Below, piece by piece: positions 1 through 9,416 of a stretch of DNA of 59,269 bases (positions within the stretch are counted from its first letter, which is position 1; each line of letters starts with the position of its first letter). Under the pieces are notes generated by a model. It was not told the origin of the DNA. It made no database searches and saw only the letters and a program-made list of their open reading frames with translations. This stretch comes from Bacteroidia bacterium (GTDB lineage: Bacteria > Bacteroidota > Bacteroidia > NS11-12g > UBA9320), in the NCBI GenBank assembly GCA_017640445.1, contig JAEPQQ010000010.1, positions 1 to 59,269 of the forward strand. Direction: 5' to 3'. Position numbers and translations under genes: made by a program.

Positions 1-3000
1 CTCTTAAAATCGACTTTACCAATACGTCTGACCCAAATGGTCTTGGCAACATAAATGACATGAAGTTCTTGTGGGATTTTGGGAACGGCGATACAGATAC
101 CGTTTCCAACCCAGTTGATGTTTCTTTCCCCGAATCACGTACGCAAGACTCCATATTTACGATTCAACTCACGGTATGGGCATCTACGGGTTGCCCGGCG
201 GCAATCTCCGACTCGGTTCGCGTTTTCCCCAAACCTCAGATAGGTTTCACCCGTTCCGATACAGCTGGCTGCGGTCCGTTAACTATCCATTTCAACAACA
301 CATCTTCCCCAAACGACACGGGATCGATTTCAATTATGCGATTTGTTTGGGACCTTGGCAACGACAACAAACAAACAAGTGCAAACGGAACATCGGTTTA
401 TCCTGCCAGCAAAACCAAAGACAGCCTCTATACCATTCAGCTTACGGGATACACGGAACATAACTGTTCCGACAGTCTGCAACAGACGATTCTTGTTTTT
501 CCGAAGCCTCTTGCCCGATACGGCGTAAGCACATCAGAAGGTTGTTCTCCACTAATGGTTAACTTCTCTAACACCTCTATTCCGTACGACACCGGATCGA
601 TTAACGATATGCGTTTCAACTGGAGCTTTGGTAATGGAGACTCCTCTCAGGAAACACAACCGGCAGACAGCTTCTTTGAGCTTCCCCTTTTTGACACTAC
701 CTACCTGGTGGAACTTATCGCTATTAGTGAGCATGGATGCCTGGACACGATGTACGACAGTATTTTGGTTCACCCCACCCCTACTGTGCGGTTTTCTCCC
801 GATACATTAAGTGGCTGTGGTCCGTTGAGTGTTCGGTTCACCAACCAAAGCGTGCTGAACGATTCGTCGTTTTGGTCAATATCGAACAACTTTGGCCTGT
901 CATCTGGTGATACGAATTACACGTTTGCATGGAAACACCTTGCCGACACGACCTATACGGTTAGCCTTTTCTCAAAATCACGATATGACTGTATCAGTGA
1001 CACCATATCGGAGGACATTACGGTTTTCGCTCAACCTATATCAGACTTCTCGGTTACGGATGATAGTATTTGTATCGAGGACCAATTTGAATTCACAAAT
1101 CATTCGCAAGGAGCTATTGCCTATGCATGGGATTTTGGTGATGGTCGTATTGACTCGTCATTCCATAATACGCATCAGTATGCACGAGGCACTGACCCAT
1201 TTTCCGGTCTCAACCGAGATGTTTGGCTCCGATCTATTTCAAACCGAGGCTGTGTGGATAGCTCTACACGTCCGGTGTATGTATTCCCATATACCATTGC
1301 TGACATTGGCAACAACATAGACTCTTTTTGTTCTCCGTTGTCGGTTCAATTCATAAACGCTTCAACAAATCTGGTTAGATCGAAATGGTGGTTTGGCACC
1401 GGTGACACCTCCGACCTTGCCGCCCCTTTGTATTTCTATCAAAATATTTCGAACGTGGCCCGTAGAATGGAAGTACACCTTGAAACCGAGAACCAGCATG
1501 GTTGCCTGGATCGAGACACATTGGTATTTAAGGTGCTACCCGAACCCATTGCTGACTTCTCCCCCTTCCGACTCGATGTTTGTGACTCGGGATACCACAC
1601 ACTGGTGAATGTGAGTATCAACAACGCCGAAAACGAATGGGATTTTGGTGATGGGATGACGAGTTTGGACCAGGAACCTTACCACAAGTTTGCCCGTAAC
1701 TCTAACGGGTGGGCCAATTATACGATTCGACTCATCGTACGAAACGAGTCGGGGTGCCCCGACACCGCTTTCGAACAGGTGTCGCTCAACCCGTTTCCAA
1801 CAGTAGACTTTGACACCACACTTAACCATGGGCTTTGCGTTGAAGACGTAGTGAACTTCACAAACCGATCAACGTTCACAGTTTTTCACAAATGGTCGTT
1901 TGGCGACGGTGCAGAATCGCGGGATTCTCAACCTTCATATTTCTACCCCTACGCAGGTCTTTACGATGTAAAATATGTGGGCTACGATGTAAATGGATGT
2001 CCTGATTCGATAACAAAACAGGGCATGATTCGAGTCTTTGATCGACCTGTTGCGGACTTCATCTTCACACCGGGAACACCCAAAATGCCGTATTCTGAGG
2101 TACAATTTACTGACCAAAGCACACCAACTAGTGGCTTAACCTTTGACTGGGACTTTGACGACCCTCCCGGGAGTTCAGACAACCAACACCCCATTCATGC
2201 CTTTAGTGATTCGGGTTGGTACAACGTAAGGCAAATTGTTGACAATGGGTTTTGTAGCGATACGATTACCAAACCGCTCTATGTAAGTCCGCCTTTCCCC
2301 TTAGCCGACTTTTCGGTATCAGACACCTCCGGATGTGGTCCATTGCTCGTTCAGTTCCAACAACAATCTCAGGATGCAACTTCATATCGCTGGTTTTTTG
2401 ACGATGGAAACGAGTCTAGCTTACCCAACCCAACACACACCTTCACCCATGAGGGGTATTACGACATCACACTGATCACGTATGGACCCGGCGGGCAGCA
2501 CGACACCACGTTTAATCAACTGATTCGCGTTTACCCGTCGCCTACCGCATACTTTACTATTTCTCCAACGGAAAAGCATCTTCCCAATGCCGCTTTTGGT
2601 GCCCGAAATGAAAGCTCAGACGCCAGTACGTATCGTTGGTGGTTGCTAAACGAGACAGGGCAAACCGTTCATACCAGCGACGAAGAACATCCCATATTTA
2701 CCATTAATAATACTGGCAGCTTCTCTGTAGACCTGGTAGCCATCAACACCCTTGGTTGTTCGGATACGTTTCAACGCCCCATGTATTTAACGGTGCTCGA
2801 CAGCGGGCAAATACTAATACCATCTGCCTTTACCCCAAGAACATCCGATGGAGTAAACGACACCTACAAACCCGTAATGTTATCGGTGAATCCCGAAGGG
2901 TACAGTTTCTCGATCTTCAATCGATGGGGTGAACGAATCTTTTACACAAACAATATTGATCAGGCCTGGGATGGCACCTATCAGGGTGCAATATGCGAAA

Positions 3001-3086
3001 CCGAGGTGTATTTATTTCTGGTAGAGGGACAATACTACAGCGGTGAAACCTTTAAGGAGTCTGGCACCGTACTGTTACTGAAGTAG
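1..3086 (+). CDS. PKD-repeat surface protein with T9SS type B C-terminal domain (5' end outside window)
   Basis: The reading frame is open from base 3, ahead of the first in-window ATG at 60, and that stretch already reads like a PKD repeat, so the true start lies upstream. About ten or eleven PKD-type units follow, marked by W-D/S-FGDG-like motifs (for example WDFGDGRID, WSFGDGAES, WDFDDPPGS) spaced roughly 80-100 residues apart. The last ~90 residues (IPSAFTPRTSDGVNDTY, then FNRWGERIF and WDGTYQG) match the gliding-motility-associated C-terminal domain that routes proteins through the type IX secretion system. The expected location is the cell surface or the medium, in adhesion or motility. 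The stop is immediately followed by the stop of the convergent methyltransferase. The family assignment is firm; the ligand is unknown. Confidence 0.93.
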   Translation, partial: LKIDFTNTSDPNGLGNINDMKFLWDFGNGDTDTVSNPVDVSFPESRTQDSIFTIQLTVWASTGCPAAISDSVRVFPKPQIGFTRSDTAGCGPLTIHFNNTSSPNDTGSISIMRFVWDLGNDNKQTSANGTSVYPASKTKDSLYTIQLTGYTEHNCSDSLQQTILVFPKPLARYGVSTSEGCSPLMVNFSNTSIPYDTGSINDMRFNWSFGNGDSSQETQPADSFFELPLFDTTYLVELIAISEHGCLDTMYDSILVHPTPTVRFSPDTLSGCGPLSVRFTNQSVLNDSSFWSISNNFGLSSGDTNYTFAWKHLADTTYTVSLFSKSRYDCISDTISEDITVFAQPISDFSVTDDSICIEDQFEFTNHSQGAIAYAWDFGDGRIDSSFHNTHQYARGTDPFSGLNRDVWLRSISNRGCVDSSTRPVYVFPYTIADIGNNIDSFCSPLSVQFINASTNLVRSKWWFGTGDTSDLAAPLYFYQNISNVARRMEVHLETENQHGCLDRDTLVFKVLPEPIADFSPFRLDVCDSGYHTLVNVSINNAENEWDFGDGMTSLDQEPYHKFARNSNGWANYTIRLIVRNESGCPDTAFEQVSLNPFPTVDFDTTLNHGLCVEDVVNFTNRSTFTVFHKWSFGDGAESRDSQPSYFYPYAGLYDVKYVGYDVNGCPDSITKQGMIRVFDRPVADFIFTPGTPKMPYSEVQFTDQSTPTSGLTFDWDFDDPPGSSDNQHPIHAFSDSGWYNVRQIVDNGFCSDTITKPLYVSPPFPLADFSVSDTSGCGPLLVQFQQQSQDATSYRWFFDDGNESSLPNPTHTFTHEGYYDITLITYGPGGQHDTTFNQLIRVYPSPTAYFTISPTEKHLPNAAFGARNESSDASTYRWWLLNETGQTVHTSDEEHPIFTINNTGSFSVDLVAINTLGCSDTFQRPMYLTVLDSGQILIPSAFTPRTSDGVNDTYKPVMLSVNPEGYSFSIFNRWGERIFYTNNIDQAWDGTYQGAICETEVYLFLVEGQYYSGETFKESGTVLLLK

Positions 3087-3740
3087 TTACTTCTTCCGGG
3101 CCCATACGAACTCTGCGAATCCATACCAATCCCAAAACACGCTGGCCATGATGTAACCATACTTGATTCGGTTGTGTACGAACTTAATGGGCATCATAAG
3201 GATGTTGCGCCAGCTGCGTCTGGTACCTCCAGCGATCACCTCGAAACCTGATTCCTCAAGCACCGTAGAAATTTCCGGTACCGAATACACCCGTACGTGA
3301 GTATCGTCATCATAAAAATTCAATGTGCCTTTACGACTCGGTAGCGTGGTGCTTTTTTCACCTGGGTACTCCACATAGATTACGGCTCCCGACTTAAGTT
3401 TTGGAGTAAGCTTTTTAATCACTTCGTCTCCATTGTGCAAATGCTCTATGATGTGCGCCATCAACAAGGCATCGAAGTGGTTGTCGGGGATTGCGTCGTA
3501 ATCAAGCTTGGTCAGGTCCATTTCGTAAAACGCATCCATGCGGTCAAAATCCCCATCTACGTAGTTATAGTCCTTAACCAGGTCGATGCCATGGTACGTT
3601 CCGTTTGGGAAATACGTCTTAAAGTCGGTTGCAGATTTGTTACCCGATCCGGCATCCAAAAGTGTAAAGGCTTTGTTTCCAAAGTGTCGTTTTAACCGAA
3701 CAAATTTCGACGGTATTTTAAGCGCGTTGAATAGTGACAT
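3087..3740 (-). CDS. class I SAM-dependent methyltransferase
   Basis: A 217-residue protein with the Rossmann SAM-binding motif I LLDAGSGNKS near residues 27-36, an acidic motif II region (YHGIDLVKD, about 49-57) and the family signature MAHIIEHLHNGDEV near 94-106, typical of Methyltransf_11/UbiE-like small-molecule methyltransferases. The C-terminus is basic and aromatic. The substrate cannot be told; enzymes of this kind often sit among cell-envelope glycan genes. ATG start at 3740, with a TTACTTTG box about a dozen bases upstream. The gene is monocistronic: a strong hairpin separates it from the flotillin gene upstream and its stop abuts the PKD gene stop. Confidence 0.85.
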   Translation of the reverse strand: MSLFNALKIPSKFVRLKRHFGNKAFTLLDAGSGNKSATDFKTYFPNGTYHGIDLVKDYNYVDGDFDRMDAFYEMDLTKLDYDAIPDNHFDALLMAHIIEHLHNGDEVIKKLTPKLKSGAVIYVEYPGEKSTTLPSRKGTLNFYDDDTHVRVYSVPEISTVLEESGFEVIAGGTRRSWRNILMMPIKFVHNRIKYGYIMASVFWDWYGFAEFVWARKK

Positions 3741-3764
3741 GTACGAGGCGGCAAAGTAAAACTA

Positions 3765-3800
3765 AAAAGGGGACTTAAGTTTTACCTCAAATCCCCTTTT
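3765..3800 (-). terminator. Terminator after the NfeD-flotillin operon
   Basis: An inverted repeat with arms of about 15 bp (AAAAGGGGATTTGAG against CTTAAGTCCCCTTTT, two G-T pairs) encloses a 6-base loop and is followed by a T run on the minus strand. It sits 18 bases beyond the flotillin stop and before the methyltransferase promoter. Confidence 0.75.
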
Positions 3801-3817
3801 CGTGATTTCGTCCAAAC

Positions 3818-5410
3818 TTATTCGTCAGACTCTTTTTCCTTCTCATTGGTGTTGCCTTCGGGTATCTCTTCTACCTCTTGAGCACCACGTATTTCTTCGG
3901 CTTCCGCCTGAACGTCTTCAAGTGATTTACCTTTCAGAAAATCTGGTAGTTGTAAACCGGCCATATTGAACACGTCTTGAAGAGGTGGTACGCTTTGATA
4001 CAAGCCCGACATAAAGTTTGCCGTACTGCTCTTTTTTCCGTCTCCACCATTACCACCGTCCCAAACAGTAATCTTGTCGATTTTGATGTTTTTGATGGCT
4101 TCTGATTGCAGTTGAACCAATTCTGTAAGTTTGTCAGCAATAAGGAGCATGGCAGCGTCACGGCTGTTGTTCCCGGCTGCCTTAACAACGGCATCCAAAC
4201 CACTTGCCTGCTTGGTTAATACTTCGTAAATACCTCGTGCCTCGGCTTCCTTTCTCATGTAAATCGCATCCGCCTCACCTTTTGCCACACGTCGTATCTG
4301 TTCGGCCTCTGCCTCCGCGGCAATCTCCACTTTTTCTTTATCAATGTTTGCTGGTACAATTACGTTGGCCAACTGGCTTGCCCGATCACGTTCGGCCCTG
4401 ATTTTCTCAGCTTCTCGCTCGGCCGCATAAGCTTCTTCCAAGGCCTTTGCCTCTTTTACCTTTTCCGCCGCAATGGCCAATCTTCTTGCTTCTGCCTCAG
4501 CCATACGTCGTTCAGCATCCGACTTGGCAATCGTCACCTTGGCCTCGTTCTCTCCCTCTACCGCCGATGCGTTTGCTTCAGATGTTTTGATCCGTTCCTC
4601 CTGTAGTGCACGCGCTTCACCAATTTTTGCCTCTGCCATGGCAGACGACACCTGAATACGCTCTTTTTGTTCTGCTACTGACTCACCAATTTTGGCATCT
4701 GCATTGGCCGAAGCCACTTTAACACGCTGATCCTGAACCGCCAGTGCTTCACCAATCGAACCATCACGGTTCTTCTCGGCCACGCTTTTTCGTGCATCGT
4801 TAATCGCCTTTGCTGCTGCTTCTTTACCCAGTGCTTCGATATATCCAGACTCGTCTCTAATATCCGTAAGGTTTACGTTGATTAGTTTAAGTCCCACCTT
4901 TTTCAGCTCCGCCTCCACATTGTTCGAAACGTTTGCTAAAAATTTATCTCGGTTGTTATTGATTTCCTCAATATCCATGGTTGCCACCACCAGACGCAAC
5001 TGACCAAAAATGATGTCGAGTGCGAGGCTGTGAATTGCTTCCTTATCCAGTCCGAGCAATCGTTCCGCTGCATTATTCATAACACCCGGCTCGGTGCTGA
5101 TACCGATGGTAAAACGCGAAGGGACATCAACACGAATGTTTTGTCTACTCAGGGCATTGGTTAGGTTTACCTCGATGGATTGAGGCGTAAGATCCAAAAA
5201 GGCATAATCCTGAAATATGGGTATAACAAATGCAGCTCCACCATGTATACATTTCGCCGACAATGAGGTATTGTCTGCGGCCCTTCCTACTTTACCATAG
5301 ACCACCAGAATTTTGTCTGACGGGCATCGTTTGTAGCGCCTAAAAAGGGCAATAGTGGTTACAAAAATGAAAATGATTGCGGCCGTTATGGCCAGAATAA
5401 AAATGTCCAT
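3818..5410 (-). CDS. Flotillin-like SPFH/band-7 membrane scaffold protein
   Basis: 530 residues. An N-terminal membrane segment (about residues 2-22) is followed by an SPFH/band-7 domain (about 30-200, with the family-typical region ending SGYIEALGKEAAAKA), then a very long Ala/Glu/Lys-rich coiled coil (about 200-400) with repeated AEAKIGEA-type units, and a C-terminal oligomerisation region. This is the YqiK/FloT layout: bacterial flotillins form membrane microdomains and cap membrane protein complexes. It is the second gene of an operon with the NfeD-like protein 38 bases upstream, the classical YuaF/FloT pairing. The acidic C-terminal tail (EEIPEGNTNEKEKESDE) is notable. The repetitive coding sequence generates long spurious frames on the other strand. 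Confidence 0.92.
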   Translation of the reverse strand: MDIFILAITAAIIFIFVTTIALFRRYKRCPSDKILVVYGKVGRAADNTSLSAKCIHGGAAFVIPIFQDYAFLDLTPQSIEVNLTNALSRQNIRVDVPSRFTIGISTEPGVMNNAAERLLGLDKEAIHSLALDIIFGQLRLVVATMDIEEINNNRDKFLANVSNNVEAELKKVGLKLINVNLTDIRDESGYIEALGKEAAAKAINDARKSVAEKNRDGSIGEALAVQDQRVKVASANADAKIGESVAEQKERIQVSSAMAEAKIGEARALQEERIKTSEANASAVEGENEAKVTIAKSDAERRMAEAEARRLAIAAEKVKEAKALEEAYAAEREAEKIRAERDRASQLANVIVPANIDKEKVEIAAEAEAEQIRRVAKGEADAIYMRKEAEARGIYEVLTKQASGLDAVVKAAGNNSRDAAMLLIADKLTELVQLQSEAIKNIKIDKITVWDGGNGGDGKKSSTANFMSGLYQSVPPLQDVFNMAGLQLPDFLKGKSLEDVQAEAEEIRGAQEVEEIPEGNTNEKEKESDE

Positions 5411-5448
5411 ATAGTTATAATTAGGGTTTAATAAACAAGGTTAGTCAA

Positions 5449-6030
5449 TCAATTAGCCACTGGCGACACTACCAGAATGTGGTCGTTGATTACGTCAACC
5501 ACTTTGACTATTTTTCCAGTTGGTATCTGGTCGCCGTCAGACATTGCATCCAGCTCTCTCAGTGTTCCCTGAACCTTGAGCTGCACCTTACCCATTCCTG
5601 ACTTGTTCTCAGGTATAGTAAGATAAACCTCACCAAGGTTTCCAATGGCATTGTTCATCACCAGGGTTCCACTACCGGTCATTTTGGCCATAAAGTAGAA
5701 AAGTCCCGATACGATAAACATCATAACCAAACCAGCGATCAGTGCAATAACAATGGTCTTGGTGTGGCCCCACCCCATGTCGATACCGGCAATACCAATC
5801 CATCCAAACATGGTGAGGAAGGCTACCAGGTTTTTTACGGTAATAAATTGAAACTCAATTCCACCGTCGTCCACTTCAAAGTCTCCGTCTACTTCCGTAT
5901 GTGCATCGTTATCACCACCAAAAATGGTCATGATCATTAGGCCCAAAAAAACCAGGCTGGAGGGAAAGGCAATAATCCAGAATATCTTTTCAAACGTTTC
6001 CTTTTGTTGCCACCAGATGTCTAAATCCAT
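5449..6030 (-). CDS. NfeD-like membrane protein, flotillin partner
   Basis: 193 residues with an N-terminal hydrophobic segment (about 17-37), an acidic stretch (DNDAHTEVDGDFEVDDGG), two further membrane segments (about 65-85 and 92-115) and a C-terminal domain of about 70 residues (GEVYLTIPENKSGMGKVQLKVQG...) that reads as the five-stranded OB fold of NfeD proteins. NfeD1b proteins of this size are nearly always encoded beside flotillins and cooperate with them in the membrane. First gene of the operon, with a TATATTTG promoter box at 6057-6064 (minus strand). No ClpP-type protease domain is present, so this is the short NfeD form. Confidence 0.88.
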   Translation of the reverse strand: MDLDIWWQQKETFEKIFWIIAFPSSLVFLGLMIMTIFGGDNDAHTEVDGDFEVDDGGIEFQFITVKNLVAFLTMFGWIGIAGIDMGWGHTKTIVIALIAGLVMMFIVSGLFYFMAKMTGSGTLVMNNAIGNLGEVYLTIPENKSGMGKVQLKVQGTLRELDAMSDGDQIPTGKIVKVVDVINDHILVVSPVAN

Positions 6031-6056
6031 GAAAGTTCTGTTTTAGTTGTTGGAAT

Positions 6057-6064
6057 CAAATATA
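6057..6064 (-). promoter_or_regulatory. Bacteroidota -7 promoter box for NfeD-flotillin operon
   Basis: TATATTTG on the minus strand, an exact TAnnTTTG match, 26 bases before the nfeD-like ATG. No clear TTG -33 element at the expected distance. Confidence 0.45.
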
Positions 6065-6111
6065 CTGATTATACGCGTTTGCCCTTGGAATAGTTACATG
6101 TCGGCCACAGC

Positions 6112-7152
6112 CTAATGCTCGTTTTCGTAATAAACCTTGTAGTATTTCCTGCCAGATTCATCTACACCGCGCTCAATCCAATCTCGTTTACCATGAATAT
6201 AAATGTGGAAGTTTTTGTCGAGCTTTAACACGCTTTTAAATACACGTGATTTTTGCTTTACGGCTTGCTTCGATATCTCAAAATTATCCTCAAGCTCCAG
6301 TTCATTTTCGTTGGCAAAGCTTTGATTAAATTCCTGAAAAGACTGAATCACTCCTTCATCTTGAAACACTTCGCCCTCAAACTCGGTTTGATTAAAGGTT
6401 TCGTTCTTTTTGAAGTACTCGATCGATCGATTCAGTAGATCAATCTGGTCTGCCTTCTCCACCTCAAACTGCTCAGGGAGGGCATCCGAAATAAAGTTCT
6501 TACAGGCTGACATCACATTCTGCGTATTGAAATAAACGTCTCTTCGCGGTTTCACCTGAAGGAATTCATCTGTCCAGTACCTCGCTTCATTTCCCTTGTT
6601 CGTATTGTCAACTACACCAACCAGATACCCTTCATTAGGCGAAGTGTTAAAAATCAAACACCCCTTGTCAAGTTTATTCACGTTGATTCCCTCTTCGCTC
6701 CTCATATCGTAGTTATTGCCCTTACTAAGTACTTTTAAGTAGGTGTCTTTGTTCTCCGATTTGAATATACCAATGGCATCTACCGTCTCTCCCTCAATAA
6801 AGCAATCGCGGAAATAGGCAATACACACTTCACCGCTTTTGATATTTGGGTGAGAACCACTGTGGTATAACTGCTTGGCAATGTTTACGGATTGTTCACC
6901 CAATGCATCTGGGTTTTCAAATATGGCGGACACATAGGCATACACTTCATTCAAATCGAGGTTGACGTCATGATCGAAATGATAGATTTCCTCCCCTTTA
7001 AACGCACTAAAGAAATACGTTTTTAAGGCATCATCAACCGCATCTGTTCGCTCAAGTTCCTGATCTGACAGAAAAATTCGCTCCTCATTCATTTTGTTAC
7101 CTACCGTGTGTACAAAAACGGACTCAATGATAACTTCACGCGACTGTAACAT
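6112..7152 (-). CDS. Nucleoid-associated protein, NdpA/YejK family
   Basis: 346 residues across the whole NdpA (37-kDa nucleoid-associated protein) family length. Family features seen: the N-terminal pattern IIESVFVHTVGNK, the middle segment ETVDAIGIFKSENKDTYLKV, the GCLIFNTSPNEGYLVGVVDN strand region, the YWTDEFLQVKPRRD motif and the C-terminal FHIYIHGKRDWIERG-type ending. Members bind DNA and the nucleoid; the exact role is unsettled. It is divergent from the BatA-like gene across a 185-base intergenic region. The ATG at 7152 gives the expected N-terminus. Likely single-gene transcript. Confidence 0.88.
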   Translation of the reverse strand: MLQSREVIIESVFVHTVGNKMNEERIFLSDQELERTDAVDDALKTYFFSAFKGEEIYHFDHDVNLDLNEVYAYVSAIFENPDALGEQSVNIAKQLYHSGSHPNIKSGEVCIAYFRDCFIEGETVDAIGIFKSENKDTYLKVLSKGNNYDMRSEEGINVNKLDKGCLIFNTSPNEGYLVGVVDNTNKGNEARYWTDEFLQVKPRRDVYFNTQNVMSACKNFISDALPEQFEVEKADQIDLLNRSIEYFKKNETFNQTEFEGEVFQDEGVIQSFQEFNQSFANENELELEDNFEISKQAVKQKSRVFKSVLKLDKNFHIYIHGKRDWIERGVDESGRKYYKVYYENEH

Positions 7153-7293
7153 ACTTCATAAACTCTGGTGTAGCACAAATAAACCGAAGTTCCGGTGATT
7201 TAAAACCCAACGTTGATAAAAGGAGTAAAAAAAGCGCTGATACTTTTTTTGGTCATTCCATCCCATCGACCTCTAAATTGTATTGCTGTGGTT

Positions 7294-7301
7294 TACATTT
7301 G
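7294..7301 (+). promoter_or_regulatory. Candidate -7 box for the BatA-like gene
   Basis: TACATTTG matches TAnnTTTG and lies 36 bases before the ATG at 7338. The only upstream TTG (7278-7280) is 13 bases away, shorter than usual, so the call is tentative. Confidence 0.4.
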
Positions 7302-7337
7302 CCAAAATAAAATCCGAAAGAGAACGTATTAACACAT

Positions 7338-9392
7338 ATGAGTTTCGTTTACCCTGGTTTCTTGTGGGCCCTCCTGTTGTTGGCGATCCCTATCATCATC
7401 CACTTGTTCCACTTCCGGAGGTATAAGAAAATACTCTTCCCGAATGTTCGATTTCTCCAAAATGTTCAAAAACAGACTCAATCGGTAAAAAAGGTACGCA
7501 ACCTGTTGGTTTTGCTGGCGCGCTTACTAGCCATCTCGTTTCTTGTATTTGCATTTGCCCAACCCTACAAGCCGATCAACAACGTACTTCAAACCAACGA
7601 TGAAATAATTGGCTTGTACCTCGACAACTCCTTTAGTATGGAAAATGAGGGAAGTCAGGGGCCACTTATCGAGGAAGCCAAGGAAAAAGCACGAAAGCTG
7701 ATCAAGGCCTACCCAAATTCAGATCGCTTTTTGATTCACACCAACGAGTCGAACCCACAGCAGCCATTGAGTCAAGACGACGCCATTGCGTTCATTGACA
7801 ATGTAGACATCGAAAAAAATTCACGCCCTCTGGAAGACGCTCTTAAAGCACTGGAGACGGGCTTAGCGAACAACGGAGTAGGGAGCAAAGAAATCTATGT
7901 GTTTTCGGATCTTCAAAAATCCGAATCGCTTAAACTTGGGGGGCAATTGGATACGGTTACCGCCTTATCTATTGTTAACATCACGCCAAATGAGAATGGA
8001 AATGTTAGCATTGACACAGCCTGGTTTGAAAACCCTGTTATCCACCTGAACGAACCTGTGGAGTTACATGTTTCGCTTACCAATTACGGAAGCACACCGG
8101 TAACCGGTGTACCTCTTTCACTGGAGATCAATGGAGTAAAAAAAGCCGTTGCCAGTGTAAGCCTTGAAGCCGGACAAAGCTTCTCCACCCAAATCGGTTT
8201 TAGCGTTTCACAACCCGGCTGGAAAAAGGCTCTGCTTCATATCGAGGATGCTCCCATCCTATTCGACGACACCTATCACCTTTCGTTCAACGTTAAACCA
8301 AACGTCCGGATTTTGGTGGCCAATGGCAGTGATTATACTTCCGATGTTAAAGATCCGCTGACTTCGGTATTTGTGCGGGATGCATCTTTCGAAGTAATTA
8401 AGCAAGAAGCTGGCAACATCGATTTGAGCCAATTGGTTCTAGCCGATCTTGTGGTTCTGAACGAATTGAACTCGATTAGCAGCGGTCTTATCTCTGCCTT
8501 ATACGAATACATTTCCAAGGGAGGTAGTCTGTTGTTAATTCCTTCTCGCTCAAGCAGTAGTAACTACCTGGACGACCTTACAAAACGTTTGGGTATTTTA
8601 CCGTACGGTAAGCGGGTAGAGCTTCCGATTGGAGTTGGAAAAATTAACCTGACACACCCCTTGTTCGACGAAGTATGGACAGGCGAACGATCAAATGCGC
8701 AACGGAACTTGGACTATCCCAAAGTGAACCAATATGTGCAAATGTCGGTTGGCAACAAGGCGGTAAACGAAGTGCTTGTGTTGGAGAATAGCGACATTTT
8801 TCTTTCTTCTTCCCGACTTGGAAGTGGAGAAATATACCAATTGGCTACGCCGTTGGCAGATGAGTGGAGTAACTTCCGGTCGCATTGGTTGTTTGCAACC
8901 CTGTTGCCCAAAATGGCTTTAAACCGATCGTTGGACTACCCATTGAGTTACACCATTTCTTCACACAACCTATTCAAGGCTGTACCCGAAGCCAGAGGTT
9001 TACAGGGAGAATTGCAGTTAAAGGGGGATGATGCCGAATGGATACCCGTTGTAAATACCTCGGGTTCTTCGCCATTTATTGATGCCGGATACGACGATCT
9101 CGCTGCCGGAACAGTTGAACTGGGCACCGGAGATTCTATACTGCAGGTGATTGCTTTCAACTACGATCGCAGCGAATCTTCAAACACCTACTACAGCATA
9201 GACGACATTAAGTTAAACGCACCGGAGATTTCCATTACCGAGGTTGTTAATCCGGAAACCTATGTTAAAGAGACTGTAACCACCAAACGATTTGGCAAGC
9301 GTTATTGGAAATGGTGCATCATTCTTGCCTTGATATTTCTCGCATTTGAAATATTTTTGTTGAGATTTTGGCCTACCGAGGTAAGTCAGTAA
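7338..9392 (+). CDS. BatA/aerotolerance-type membrane protein with vWA-like domain
   Basis: 684 residues. The first 80 residues hold the two-helix BatA N-terminal module (FVYPGFLWALLLLAIPIIIH, then HFRRYKKILFPNVRFL, then a second helix LLVLLARLLAISFLVFAFAQP). A von Willebrand A-like domain follows, with an intact MIDAS-type start LYLDNSFSMEN near 91-101; a beta-rich and GATase-like middle; and a C-terminal membrane helix (about 658-676). Proteins of this layout are widespread in Bacteroidota, often beside a dihydroorotase-like gene as here, and are linked to envelope stress; the biochemical role is unknown. It ends 24 bases before the dihydroorotase homologue, so the two are probably co-transcribed. 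Confidence 0.85.
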   Translation: MSFVYPGFLWALLLLAIPIIIHLFHFRRYKKILFPNVRFLQNVQKQTQSVKKVRNLLVLLARLLAISFLVFAFAQPYKPINNVLQTNDEIIGLYLDNSFSMENEGSQGPLIEEAKEKARKLIKAYPNSDRFLIHTNESNPQQPLSQDDAIAFIDNVDIEKNSRPLEDALKALETGLANNGVGSKEIYVFSDLQKSESLKLGGQLDTVTALSIVNITPNENGNVSIDTAWFENPVIHLNEPVELHVSLTNYGSTPVTGVPLSLEINGVKKAVASVSLEAGQSFSTQIGFSVSQPGWKKALLHIEDAPILFDDTYHLSFNVKPNVRILVANGSDYTSDVKDPLTSVFVRDASFEVIKQEAGNIDLSQLVLADLVVLNELNSISSGLISALYEYISKGGSLLLIPSRSSSSNYLDDLTKRLGILPYGKRVELPIGVGKINLTHPLFDEVWTGERSNAQRNLDYPKVNQYVQMSVGNKAVNEVLVLENSDIFLSSSRLGSGEIYQLATPLADEWSNFRSHWLFATLLPKMALNRSLDYPLSYTISSHNLFKAVPEARGLQGELQLKGDDAEWIPVVNTSGSSPFIDAGYDDLAAGTVELGTGDSILQVIAFNYDRSESSNTYYSIDDIKLNAPEISITEVVNPETYVKETVTTKRFGKRYWKWCIILALIFLAFEIFLLRFWPTEVSQ

Positions 9393-9416
9393 CAACCTGG
9401 ATAAAAAGAACATCTA

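Noticed and set aside
4204..4655. Plus-strand frames opposite the flotillin gene
   Set aside because: They are antisense shadows of the Ala/Glu-rich coiled-coil coding sequence.
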